From the NCBI GenBank assembly GCA_947575235.1, contig CANPMT010000016.1:1-45898 (forward strand): DNA of 45,898 nt. The letters run 5' to 3'. Shown piece after piece: positions 27,448 to 36,037 of this stretch. The translations under genes and the position numbers were made by a program. Under the pieces are notes generated by a model. That model saw only the letters and a list, made by a program, of their open reading frames with translations, made no database searches and was not told the origin of the DNA. The stretch comes from an uncultured Porphyromonadaceae bacterium (lineage in GTDB: Bacteria > Bacteroidota > Bacteroidia > Bacteroidales > Muribaculaceae). Position 1 is the first letter of the stretch; each line of letters begins with the position of its first letter.

Positions 27448-27507
27448 ACATGCCCTCCGCGGATTATTTATCCACGAAACAACCTGAATATATAACAGAC
27501 ACCACAT

Positions 27508-28713
27508 ATGAACACAAGACAGATCGACCCCTTCCTGCCCGTAGACGAGGAGGGTTACTACGGCCCTTTCGGCGGGGCGTACGTTCCGGAGATTCTCCAT
27601 TCAAATGTAGAGAACCTGAAAGAGGCTTATGCCCGCTATGTCGAAGACCCTGAATTCGTAGCCGAGTTCGAGCAGTTGCTCTCCGACTATGTAGGGCGCC
27701 CGACACCACTGTATCATGCGCGACGCCTCTCGGAGCATTTCGGCACCAATATCTATCTGAAACGTGAGGACCTCTGCCACACAGGGGCGCACAAAATCAA
27801 CAATGCCATAGGGAGCGTGCTCCTGGCCAAGCGTATGGGGAAGACCCGTATCATAGCCGAGACAGGCGCCGGACAGCATGGCGTGGCCACAGCCACGGTG
27901 TGCGCACTGATGGGATTGGAATGTGTGGTATATATGGGAGCCACCGACGTGGCCCGTCAGCAGCCTAACGTGGAGCGCATGAAGATGCTCGGAGCCAAGG
28001 TTGTGGCCGTGACCTCAGGGAACCAGACCCTCAAGGATGCCACCAACGAGGCTATCCGCGACTGGTGCTGTAATCCGTCGGATACATTCTATGTGATCGG
28101 AAGCACCGTGGGGCCGCACCCTTATCCGCAGATGGTGGCCCATTTCCAGTCGGTCATCAGCCGCGAGATACGCCGTCAGCTTAAGGAACAGACCGGACGC
28201 GAGCTCCCCGATTATGTGGTGGCCTGCGTAGGAGGTGGGAGCAACGCTGCCGGAGCCTTCTATCATTTCCTTCAGGAGCCCACGGTGAAACTCGTGTCAG
28301 CCGAAGCCGCCGGGCTCGGCATTGACTCCGGCGAGTCAGCCGCCACAATCCATCTTGGCAAAGAGGGTATAATTCATGGGTCACGCACCCTTGTGATGCA
28401 GACCGAGGATGGACAGATCACAGAGCCATACTCCATATCGGCCGGACTCGACTACCCCGGAATCGGGCCGCTGCATGCCTATCTGGCCACTTCCGGCCGC
28501 GCCGAGGTGAGAGCCGTCACCGACAGTGAGGCTCTCGAGGCCGCCAATCTCCTCACACGCACCGAGGGTATCATACCCGCGCTTGAATCGGCCCACGCCT
28601 TGGCAGTGTTGGGGCAGAAGCGGTTTGGCAAAGATGATGTGGTGGTGATCAACCTCTCAGGACGTGGCGACAAGGATATGGCCACCTATCTGAAGTCAAT
28701 CAAAAACTCATGA
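27508..28713 (+). CDS. trpB: Tryptophan synthase beta chain
   Basis: Condenses indole with serine to give tryptophan. PLP is held by Lys96 in [10 protein letters not shown]; the phosphate loop is GGGSNAAG. Full length at 401 residues. First structural gene of the operon, behind the leader peptide and attenuator, 13 bp before trpE. Confidence 0.97.
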   Translation: MNTRQIDPFLPVDEEGYYGPFGGAYVPEILHSNVENLKEAYARYVEDPEFVAEFEQLLSDYVGRPTPLYHARRLSEHFGTNIYLKREDLCHTGAHKINNAIGSVLLAKRMGKTRIIAETGAGQHGVATATVCALMGLECVVYMGATDVARQQPNVERMKMLGAKVVAVTSGNQTLKDATNEAIRDWCCNPSDTFYVIGSTVGPHPYPQMVAHFQSVISREIRRQLKEQTGRELPDYVVACVGGGSNAAGAFYHFLQEPTVKLVSAEAAGLGIDSGESAATIHLGKEGIIHGSRTLVMQTEDGQITEPYSISAGLDYPGIGPLHAYLATSGRAEVRAVTDSEALEAANLLTRTEGIIPALESAHALAVLGQKRFGKDDVVVINLSGRGDKDMATYLKSIKNS

Positions 28714-28726
28714 TTCCGCTGTCACT

Positions 28727-30124
28727 ATGAAACTGCAACAGAAAACCACAGTAATATCGGCCGACCTTGAGACTCCGGTCGGGCTCTATCTCAAGATACG
28801 CGACCTCTATCCCTGCTCGGCATTGCTCGAGAGCTCCGACTATCACACCACCCAGAATTCCGTGTCGATTATCGGCGTTGACCCCATCGGCTCCTTCACC
28901 GTGCTGAACGAGAGGGTGACACTCCGTTATCCCGACGGCTCGGAGAGGGTGGATGAGGCCCGCGACGTCACTGCCGCGCTGCGCGACTACATACAGTCAT
29001 ACGAGACGGAGCTCACCGACCCCTCCCTCTTCAACGGTCTGCTCGGCTTCACAGCCTACGACGCCGTGCGCTATTTCGAGCCTTCGGTGCCCATACGTCC
29101 CAAGGATGCCGCATTTGCCGACATACCCGACATGCAATACCTCCTCTACAGGTTTGTGATACAGGTGAACCACTTCCGCAACGAGATGACCATCATCGAG
29201 AATATTCCGGAAGGGGAGTCGCCCCGCACAGCCGAACTTCTCTCGATAATCCGCAACAACAACATAGCCCTCTACCCCTTCAAGGCCATCGACGACATAG
29301 AGTCGCCCGTAACCGACAGTGAGTATGAGTGCATGGTGGAGCAGGGGATAGCCCATGCGCGGCGCGGCGACGTGTTCCAGATTGTCATATCGCGCCGCTT
29401 CTCGCAGGGCTTCACGGGCGACGAGTTCAACGTCTACCGTGCATTGCGTTCGGTGAATCCCTCACCTTATCTCTTCTTCTTCGACTTCGGCAGCTTCAAG
29501 GTGTTCGGTTCCTCGCCCGAGACTCATCTGCGCGTCACCTCAGACGGCACAGCCTACATCGACCCGATAGCCGGAACATTCCGCCGCACAGGCGACGACC
29601 GCCGCGACCATGAGCTCGCCGCGCAACTCCTGCGCGACCCCAAGGAGAATGCCGAGCATATAATGCTGGTTGACCTTGCCCGCAACGACCTGAGCCGCAG
29701 CGGCGGCCGCGTGAGTGTGGAATATCTCAAGCAGATACAGTTCTATTCGCACGTGATCCACATGGTGAGCCGCGTCAAGGCGATACTTCCGGAGGATGCC
29801 GACGTCTACCGTCTCTTCGCCGCCACCTTCCCGGCCGGAACCCTCAGCGGGGCACCCAAGGTGAGAGCCATGCAGCTCATCAACGAGATAGAGCCCGTGA
29901 GCCGCATGACCTACGGAGGCTGCATAGGCACGTTCGGATTCGACGGCTCGCTCAACCAAGCCATCACCATCCGCAGTTTCCTGAGCAAGGACAACCGCCT
30001 CTACTCGCAGGCCGGAGCCGGTATAGTGGCCCGCTCCAACCCCCACAGCGAGCTTATGGAGACCAACAACAAACTCGGCGCGCTTGTCAAAGCCGTAGGC
30101 CGGGCAGAAACATTCACCGTATAA
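28727..30124 (+). CDS. trpE: Anthranilate synthase component I
   Basis: Makes anthranilate from chorismate with ammonia supplied by TrpG. The Trp feedback motif LLES is at residues 33-36, so allosteric inhibition is probably kept. The chorismate-binding domain has QIVISRRF, DPIAGTFRRTGDD, ENAEHIMLVDLARND and the C-terminal AGAGIVARSNP. 465 residues is normal. Confidence 0.97.
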   Translation: MKLQQKTTVISADLETPVGLYLKIRDLYPCSALLESSDYHTTQNSVSIIGVDPIGSFTVLNERVTLRYPDGSERVDEARDVTAALRDYIQSYETELTDPSLFNGLLGFTAYDAVRYFEPSVPIRPKDAAFADIPDMQYLLYRFVIQVNHFRNEMTIIENIPEGESPRTAELLSIIRNNNIALYPFKAIDDIESPVTDSEYECMVEQGIAHARRGDVFQIVISRRFSQGFTGDEFNVYRALRSVNPSPYLFFFDFGSFKVFGSSPETHLRVTSDGTAYIDPIAGTFRRTGDDRRDHELAAQLLRDPKENAEHIMLVDLARNDLSRSGGRVSVEYLKQIQFYSHVIHMVSRVKAILPEDADVYRLFAATFPAGTLSGAPKVRAMQLINEIEPVSRMTYGGCIGTFGFDGSLNQAITIRSFLSKDNRLYSQAGAGIVARSNPHSELMETNNKLGALVKAVGRAETFTV

Positions 30125-30135
30125 TCACGCAAGCC

Positions 30136-30702
30136 ATGAAACTGCTGATACTCGACAATTACGATTCATTCACATACAACATCGTGCACGCCGTGCGCGC
30201 CTTGGGCATAGAGCCTGATGTGGTGCGCAACGACTGCATCACCCTTGATGAGATAGAGCGATATGACAAGATAATAATCTCACCCGGACCCGGCATACCC
30301 TCCGAAGCCGGCGTGCTTCCGGCCATGCTGCGGCGTTTCGCCGGGTGCAAGCCGATTCTCGGTGTCTGCCTCGGCCATCAGGCCATAGGTGAGAATTTCG
30401 GGGCCACCCTCGAGAATCTTGAGGATGTATACCACGGGGTGCAGACCGAGGCCCACGTCACCGCCGACGACTATATCCTCGAAGGGCTGGGTGAGCGTTT
30501 CCCGGTGGGCCGCTATCATTCATGGATAGTGGGCAATGAGAACTTTCCCGATTCATTGGTGGTGACCTCGCGCGACGACGATGGGCGCATAATGTCGCTC
30601 CGTCATAAGGAATATGACGTACACGGCGTGCAGTTCCATCCCGAGAGCCTGCTGACACCCGACGGTGTGAAGATAATCTACAACTTTTTAATGCATGAGT
30701 GA
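30136..30702 (+). CDS. trpG: Anthranilate synthase component II (glutamine amidotransferase)
   Basis: Releases ammonia from glutamine for TrpE. Class I amidotransferase with oxyanion motif SPGPGIP, nucleophile Cys78 in GVCLGHQAIGE and the His/Glu pair in GVQFHPES. At 188 residues it is separate from TrpD. It lies 11 bp after trpE and 3 bp before trpD. Confidence 0.96.
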   Translation: MKLLILDNYDSFTYNIVHAVRALGIEPDVVRNDCITLDEIERYDKIIISPGPGIPSEAGVLPAMLRRFAGCKPILGVCLGHQAIGENFGATLENLEDVYHGVQTEAHVTADDYILEGLGERFPVGRYHSWIVGNENFPDSLVVTSRDDDGRIMSLRHKEYDVHGVQFHPESLLTPDGVKIIYNFLMHE

Positions 30703-30705
30703 ACG

Positions 30706-31701
30706 ATGAACAAGATACTCTCGAACCTGTTCGAGCATAAGAGCCTGACACGCGCGGAGGCCCGCGACATCATGCTCAATATAGCCGACGGTAAATATAA
30801 CGACAACCAGCTCTCGGCCTTCATGACCGTGTTTCTGATGCGCAGCATCACTCCCGACGAGCTCACCGGCTTCCGCGACGCCATACTTATGAGGCGTGTA
30901 CCCGTAGACTTCGGCGATGTCAAGGCCATCGACATAGTGGGCACCGGAGGTGACGGGAAGAACACCTTCAACATCTCCACCGCCTCATGCTTCGTAGTGG
31001 CCGGAGCCGGCCGCAAGGTGGTGAAGCATGGCAATTACGGAGCCAGCTCAATATCAGGCGCCTCAAACGTGCTTGAACAGCACGGGGTGCGCTTCACAGC
31101 CGATCCGGATCGTCTGAGACGCTCGCTTGAGGAGTGCGGCGTGAGCTTTCTCCACGCCCCCTTCTTCAGTCCGGCGCTGAAGAGCGTCGGCCCGGTACGC
31201 CGCTCGCTGAAGATGCGCACATTCTTCAACATGCTCGGTCCGCTGGTTAACCCCACGATGCCCCGCAACCAGTTGCTCGGGGTATACAACCTCAAACTGA
31301 TGCGCCTCTACCGCTACATAGCGCAGAATGAAGGGATTAACTGCACCATAGTACACTCGCTCGCCGGCTACGACGAGATCTCGCTCACCTCACCTTTCAA
31401 AGTGGTGACTGCCACAAAAGAGAGGGTTATGACCCCCGAACTTATCGGTATGCCGACGGCCCGCGAGGAGGATCTCTACGGGGGTGACACCGTGGAGGAG
31501 GCGGCCAAGGTATTCGACGATGTGCTTTCCGGCAGCGCCTCCGACGCCAAGAAGAATTGCGTCATAGCCAATGCAGCCTATGCCCTGACGACCCTTGAGC
31601 CGGAACTGTCGCTTGAGGCTGCCCTGGCAGAGTCGCGGCGGTCGCTCGAGAGCGGTGCCGCGCTTGACACATTCCGACGATTTGTAGACTTAAACAGCTG
31701 A
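30706..31701 (+). CDS. trpD: Anthranilate phosphoribosyltransferase
   Basis: Attaches phosphoribose from PRPP to anthranilate. The glycine-rich loop VGTGGDGKNTFNIST, the segment KHGNYGASS and the FFNMLGPLVNP motif identify the family. Length 331 is normal. Its stop shares one base with the trpC ATG (TGATG). Confidence 0.97.
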   Translation: MNKILSNLFEHKSLTRAEARDIMLNIADGKYNDNQLSAFMTVFLMRSITPDELTGFRDAILMRRVPVDFGDVKAIDIVGTGGDGKNTFNISTASCFVVAGAGRKVVKHGNYGASSISGASNVLEQHGVRFTADPDRLRRSLEECGVSFLHAPFFSPALKSVGPVRRSLKMRTFFNMLGPLVNPTMPRNQLLGVYNLKLMRLYRYIAQNEGINCTIVHSLAGYDEISLTSPFKVVTATKERVMTPELIGMPTAREEDLYGGDTVEEAAKVFDDVLSGSASDAKKNCVIANAAYALTTLEPELSLEAALAESRRSLESGAALDTFRRFVDLNS

Positions 31702-32489
31702 TGTGTATGCCCGACAACATATTGCAACGTATCGCGGCCACTAAACGCCGCGAGGTGGAGGCCATGAAACGGATGGTTCCGGCCGAGATGCTCCGTGGAG
31801 ATGCCAAGGCCTCGGAGCGGGCGACAATTTCGATGAGCGCCTCAATCCGCTCGCACAATCCCGGCATAATAGCCGAGCACAAGCGCCGTTCACCCTCGCG
31901 TGGGGAGATATCCCCCATGAGCGATGTGTCGGCCGTGGCGGCAGCCTATGCTTCGGCAGGAGCCGCCGCCATGTCGGTGCTTACCGACACCCCCTACTTC
32001 GGCGGGAGCCTGCACGACCTTGCCATAGCCCGTATGGCGGCCCCCGAGCTTCCACTGCTGCGCAAGGAATTCATCATCGACGAATACCAGCTCTACCAGG
32101 CCCGCATATGCGGGGCCGACGCCGTGCTGCTGATCGCCTCGATGATTGACGGCAACGAGCTCAGACGCCTCAACGACAAAGCCCATGAACTCGGTCTGGA
32201 GACACTCGTGGAGCTGCATGTGGCCGAGGAGCTTGCCTCCCTTCCCTCAGACGCCGACATGGTGGGGATAAACAACCGCGACCTCGCCACCTTCTCGACC
32301 GACATCGGGAATGCGTCGCGCCTTATAGATAAGCTTCCGGATAATATGGTGAGGATAGCCGAGAGCGGCATACGGACCCCCGACGACCTGCGGCGTCTTC
32401 GCGAAGCCGGATTCGACGGTTTCCTGATAGGTGAGGCCTTCATGTCGACACCGTCGCCCGGCGACACACTAAAAAGATTCATGTTATGA
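31701..32489 (+). CDS. trpC: Indole-3-glycerol phosphate synthase
   Basis: Closes the indole ring from CdRP. The barrel motifs IIAEHKRRSPSRG, LLRKEFIIDEYQ, VGINNRDL and AESGI are present. Length 262 if read from the overlapping ATG at 31701; an ATG two codons later (31707) is an alternative. Overlaps trpF by 4 bases. Confidence 0.96.
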   Translation: MCMPDNILQRIAATKRREVEAMKRMVPAEMLRGDAKASERATISMSASIRSHNPGIIAEHKRRSPSRGEISPMSDVSAVAAAYASAGAAAMSVLTDTPYFGGSLHDLAIARMAAPELPLLRKEFIIDEYQLYQARICGADAVLLIASMIDGNELRRLNDKAHELGLETLVELHVAEELASLPSDADMVGINNRDLATFSTDIGNASRLIDKLPDNMVRIAESGIRTPDDLRRLREAGFDGFLIGEAFMSTPSPGDTLKRFML

Positions 32490-33109
32490 AAATCAAGGTA
32501 TGCGGCTTGCGAGAGCCGGAAAACATAGCCGAAGTGGCCGGGTTGCGTCCCGACTACGCAGGCTTCATATTCTACAAACCCTCACCGCGGTATTGCGGCG
32601 ACCTCCCCGCCGGGGTAATCAGCGGCCTGCCCTCCGGGGTTGAACCGGTGGCCGTAACCGTCGACATGGATGAGGATGAGATCTGCGCTATTGCCGGGCG
32701 TTACGGCTTCCGCACGTTCCAGCTGCACGGGCATGAGTCGCCCGAACTCTGTTTCGCGTTGCGCACACGCGGCTTCAAGGTAATCAAGGCCTTCGGCATA
32801 CGTTCGGCGCAGAGTTTCGAGGATATGAGGGAGTATGAAGGGGCCGTTGACTGTTTCCTTCTCGACACAGCCTGTGCCATGAAAGGGGGATCCGGACGGA
32901 AATTCGACTGGACCGCCCTGGACTCATACAATCTCGACACCGACTTCATGCTCAGCGGCGGCATCGGGGAGTGTGACGCTGAGGCTGTGGCGGCCATCAG
33001 TCATCCCCGATTCGCCGGGATCGACCTCAACAGCCGCTTCGAGACACTCCCCGGCCATAAGGATACAGACCGTCTCAGGTTATTTTTCAATGCAATAAGA
33101 GAGATATAA
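32486..33109 (+). CDS. trpF: Phosphoribosylanthranilate isomerase
   Basis: Isomerises phosphoribosylanthranilate to CdRP, the step before TrpC. Catalytic Cys7 is in MKIKVCGL, and the second catalytic residue, Asp, is in FLLDTA. The phosphate-binding loop is SGGIGECDA. A free-standing 207-residue protein, not fused to TrpC as in enterobacteria. Confidence 0.95.
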   Translation: MKIKVCGLREPENIAEVAGLRPDYAGFIFYKPSPRYCGDLPAGVISGLPSGVEPVAVTVDMDEDEICAIAGRYGFRTFQLHGHESPELCFALRTRGFKVIKAFGIRSAQSFEDMREYEGAVDCFLLDTACAMKGGSGRKFDWTALDSYNLDTDFMLSGGIGECDAEAVAAISHPRFAGIDLNSRFETLPGHKDTDRLRLFFNAIREI

Positions 33110-33111
33110 TT

Positions 33112-33894
33112 ATGAACAGACTCACAGATACACTTAATAACAGGGATAAGAGGGATTTACTGTCGGTATATTTCACTGCCGGTTTTCCGGAAAGAGATTC
33201 CACGGCGGAGATTATAGGAGCCCTCTGCGAGGGTGGCGTGGATATGATAGAGGTGGGGATACCCTTCTCCGACCCGATGGCCGACGGCCCTGTGATACAG
33301 CACAGCAGCACCGTGGCCCTGCGCAACGGCATGACCCTCAGCCTGCTGTTGGAACAGGTGGCGGAAGCCCGGAAATGCAATGCCACCGTCCCCTTCATAG
33401 CCATGGGTTACATGAACCCGATAATGCAGATGGGACCCGAGAACTTCTTCCGTCGTGCCAAAGAGGCCGGTATAGACGGGGTCATCATACCCGACCTCCC
33501 CTTCGGCACCTACATGAAAGAGTATAAGGAATTGAGCGACCGCTACGACCTTCCTGTTATAATGCTCATCACACCAGAGACGTCGGAAGAGCGGATACGG
33601 TTGATCGACGAGCATTGCGAGGGTTTCATCTACATGGTGTCGGCCGCCTCCACCACCGGGGCTCGCGACCGCTTCAACGAAGAGCAGCTCGGTTATTTCA
33701 AACGGATAGACTCGCTGAGTCTTCGGCATCCGCGCCTGATAGGGTTCGGCATATCGAATGCCGGCACATTTGGCGACGCCTGCCGCCACAGCAGCGGCGC
33801 CATCATCGGCAGCCAGTTCATAAAATGCCTTGATGCGGAACCTACCCCCCGCGAGGCGGTGAGGTCGCTCCTTACCAAGATCGGTAGGATATGA
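33112..33894 (+). CDS. trpA: Tryptophan synthase alpha chain
   Basis: Cleaves indole-3-glycerol phosphate to indole, channelled to TrpB. The catalytic Glu47 and Asp58 lie in the segment MIEVGIPFSDPMADGP. The phosphate-binding VSAASTTGARD and GFGISNA segments are present. Last gene of trpBEGDCFA; its stop is only 5 bp before the operator array of the next locus, and no separate terminator is seen. Confidence 0.96.
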   Translation: MNRLTDTLNNRDKRDLLSVYFTAGFPERDSTAEIIGALCEGGVDMIEVGIPFSDPMADGPVIQHSSTVALRNGMTLSLLLEQVAEARKCNATVPFIAMGYMNPIMQMGPENFFRRAKEAGIDGVIIPDLPFGTYMKEYKELSDRYDLPVIMLITPETSEERIRLIDEHCEGFIYMVSAASTTGARDRFNEEQLGYFKRIDSLSLRHPRLIGFGISNAGTFGDACRHSSGAIIGSQFIKCLDAEPTPREAVRSLLTKIGRI

Positions 33895-33898
33895 CGGT

Positions 33899-34006
33899 TA
33901 TCGGCAAGCGACAAGGTATATTTGCAGTGAAGATAGGCAGAAACTTGCCGATATCGGCAAGTTTCGCTATCTTTGCCATGTAAAAAACAGTTAAAGTTTG
34001 CCGATA
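33899..34006 (+). promoter_or_regulatory. Promoter with four TTGCCGATA half-sites
   Basis: TTGCCGATA occurs inverted at 33899-33907, twice head-to-head as the centre of a perfect 26-bp palindrome (33940-33965), and again at 33998-34006, 1 bp before a start codon. A promoter lies across the palindrome: CTTG (33944-33947), 20 bp, TATCTTTG (33968-33975). This is a typical autoregulatory arrangement for the HTH-bearing gene that follows, which is truncated. Confidence 0.75.
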
Positions 34007-34007
34007 G

Positions 34008-34130
34008 ATGGAATACATATCAGTTAAAGAGTGGGCCGGATTGCATGGAGTGTCGGAAAGAACGGCCCGGAATTATTTTAATGCATTGATTTGGACTCCC
34101 TTGCAAGCCGTTGTTCGCGCAACATCTTGA
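34008..34130 (+). pseudogene. Truncated Fic-type protein, N-terminal HTH remnant
   Basis: The ORF encodes 40 residues. The first 23 (MEYISVKEWAGLHGVSERTA and RNY) look like the N-terminal helix-turn-helix of Fic/DOC-family proteins of gut bacteria, which normally continue with a short linker and the Fic AMP-transferase domain. Here the frame leaves that family after Asn22-Tyr23 and stops 17 residues later. No HPFxxGN motif occurs downstream. I read it as a deletion remnant whose promoter and operators survive. The family assignment is from memory of the motif and is moderately sure. Confidence 0.55.
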
Positions 34131-34227
34131 ATTGCGCGCGATATTCTTCGGGCTTCAGTGGCTGCTCTTTCCAAGAGGCTATTGATGCCTTCTTTTTTGC
34201 TATTGATTCCTGATGGTATTTTGTCAT
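34078..34227 (-). CDS. Possible 49-residue basic protein or gene remnant
   Basis: ATG at 34227 to TAA at 34078 encodes a highly charged, helix-prone peptide beginning MTKYHQESIAKKKASIASWK and ending in an Arg/Glu-rich stretch. It overlaps the 3' end of the Fic remnant on the other strand. No family recognised. It may be a small gene, or the tail of whatever replaced the Fic domain. Weak call. Confidence 0.25.
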   Translation of the reverse strand: MTKYHQESIAKKKASIASWKEQPLKPEEYRAQFKMLREQRLARESKSMH

Positions 34228-34327
34228 ATGTCAGATGTTTTAGAATCATAACATATGAAAACAGGATATTAGTTCGCTGTATCCATATTTTTTCTTTATA
34301 ATGTAAGACGAAGTTCATCCGAACTTG

Positions 34328-35881
34328 TCATAGGCGGACTATCTTCCAGTCAGAGAGAGTGCGTTTCTCTGTTGAGAAATTGGCTCCAATCTCTATAATC
34401 TGTCGGTTATCGAATAAAAAAGGAAGTGCATAATCTCTCTCTTCAATCTGCTGAAGAGCCTTTTCCGGACTTCCGTTTAGTTTGAGTTCGATTATGTAAT
34501 AAAACTTTTCAGTCACAACTAACAGATCAATGCGCCCTTCTGAGGTGGTGTACTCTGCCGTGATACGGAATCCCAATAATGTCATGAACATCATCAGTGC
34601 ATTCTGAATGTTCTGTTCAGCATCCATATTTAATCGGTAGGAAAAACCTGAGAACAAAGATTTAAGTTGTTCCATTACCTTTTCGGCATTGCCTGCTCTG
34701 AAATCCTCAACGAATTTTGTGATGCACAAATTGGTATCCCTATCCGGGATGGAGAGATAATAGGGAAGCATATAACCAAAAAATCCCTCTTTAACCTCGG
34801 TGTTCGGGATACCTAAGGTGTAAAGACGGCTCTCCGGGTCGTATCCCTTGATGGTGAGATAGCCGGTCTGATATAGGAGTGCCAGAGGGTTTGAGTATAC
34901 AAGATCGAGCCCTGACAAAATTTCCTCCGAACAGCGCGAGTTAATCAGGCTTTCAATATTGATATCGAATTTTTGAATCTGATGGATCAGCAGTGTCGGT
35001 GTGCCGGACAGAGTCCAGTAGTTGCGGTATTCCAGAGTATCCATCACGTTCAAAATCGAGAAGGGATTATAGATATCCTCCCCTTTACGGCAGAACCTAT
35101 AGCCATCGTATCTGGCTTTGAGCTCGCGTCTTACCTCATCGGCATCGCAGTCATACTCATCGCACAGTTCTTGTATGCCAACTTTGAAAGTGGAGATCAG
35201 TTCACTCTCCGTTATACCGCAGACTGCATTGAAGCGGCGGTCGAAAGAGATATCCTGGATATTGTTGAGTCCGGAGAATACCGTCAGTTTTCCGAAACGG
35301 CTTACTCCTGTCATGAATACGAGGTGAAGATGCTCAGCTTCCGATTTCAGGCAGGAATAGAAGGTGCTGAGAATATCACGGAAACGCTCGAGTAGCCTGC
35401 GGTCTTTCAGTGCACCCACCAAAGGTTTGTCGTATTCATCTACCAGTACCACCACGCGACGCCCCGTTTGCTCATGTATTCTTCTGATAAGGTATTCAAA
35501 TCGCTCCGGAAGCCCTCCGTTTTCAAGGGTGCAAGAGTACTTTTCTTCCCATTCCCTGACGAGGATATCAAGACGGCTAAGGAGATTCTCCTCTGACTCA
35601 TAGCAGCCGACATTGAGATCGATATGAAGCACCGGAAATTTATCCCAGCCCCAGTCAAAAGTATCCGCTTCCAGACCTTGGAAAAGCTCACGTTCTCCAC
35701 TGAAAAAGCTTTTGAGAGTAGAGAGAAACAGGCTTTTGCCGAAACGTCGCGGGCGTCCTAAGAAGTAATAGCCGCCGTTGAGAAACCGCTTGATAAATCC
35801 CGTCTTGTCAACGTAGACCTGCCGTGCCTCTCTAATCTTTCTGAACGATTGTTCACCTATGGGATAATCCGGATGTGTCAT
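34328..35881 (-). CDS. AAA-ATPase-like / PD-(D/E)XK nuclease protein, copy A
   Basis: 517 residues of the family found in many copies in gut Bacteroidales (AAA-ATPase_like plus PDDEXK_9 domains). N-terminal YPIGEQSF and YVDKTGFI lead to a Walker A-like GRPRRFGKS (42-50), with one more residue before GKS than the classic loop. Walker B VVVLVDEY is at 143-150. A nuclease-like C-terminus follows, with Asp452 (GRIDLLV) and Glu465-x-Lys467 (ELK). A role in mobile DNA or defence has been suspected for such proteins; none is proven. Divergent from copy B (36038) with its own promoter. Confidence 0.9.
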   Translation of the reverse strand: MTHPDYPIGEQSFRKIREARQVYVDKTGFIKRFLNGGYYFLGRPRRFGKSLFLSTLKSFFSGERELFQGLEADTFDWGWDKFPVLHIDLNVGCYESEENLLSRLDILVREWEEKYSCTLENGGLPERFEYLIRRIHEQTGRRVVVLVDEYDKPLVGALKDRRLLERFRDILSTFYSCLKSEAEHLHLVFMTGVSRFGKLTVFSGLNNIQDISFDRRFNAVCGITESELISTFKVGIQELCDEYDCDADEVRRELKARYDGYRFCRKGEDIYNPFSILNVMDTLEYRNYWTLSGTPTLLIHQIQKFDINIESLINSRCSEEILSGLDLVYSNPLALLYQTGYLTIKGYDPESRLYTLGIPNTEVKEGFFGYMLPYYLSIPDRDTNLCITKFVEDFRAGNAEKVMEQLKSLFSGFSYRLNMDAEQNIQNALMMFMTLLGFRITAEYTTSEGRIDLLVVTEKFYYIIELKLNGSPEKALQQIEERDYALPFLFDNRQIIEIGANFSTEKRTLSDWKIVRL

Positions 35882-35909
35882 AATGACATGCGTTACGTGA
35901 ATGATTTCT

Positions 35910-35941
35910 CAAAGTTAGCTAAAAATTCCCAATTGCGCAAC
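35910..35941 (-). promoter_or_regulatory. Promoter of AAA/nuclease copy A
   Basis: On the minus strand GTTG (35941-35938), 20 bp, TAACTTTG (35917-35910). Start site near 35904, about 23 nt before the ATG at 35881. Confidence 0.65.
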
Positions 35942-35989
35942 TGGATTTTAAAATTGAAAGTGCGTCATCATATATGTGGGATGGAAATG

Positions 35990-36021
35990 TTTGCGGATTT
36001 CGATTTTATTTGCTAAGTTTG
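35990..36021 (+). promoter_or_regulatory. Promoter of AAA/nuclease copy B
   Basis: TTTG (35990-35993), 20 bp, TAAGTTTG (36014-36021), a full consensus match. Start site near 36027, about 11 nt before the ATG at 36038. Confidence 0.75.
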
Positions 36022-36037
36022 TAAATAAAAGTGGCGT

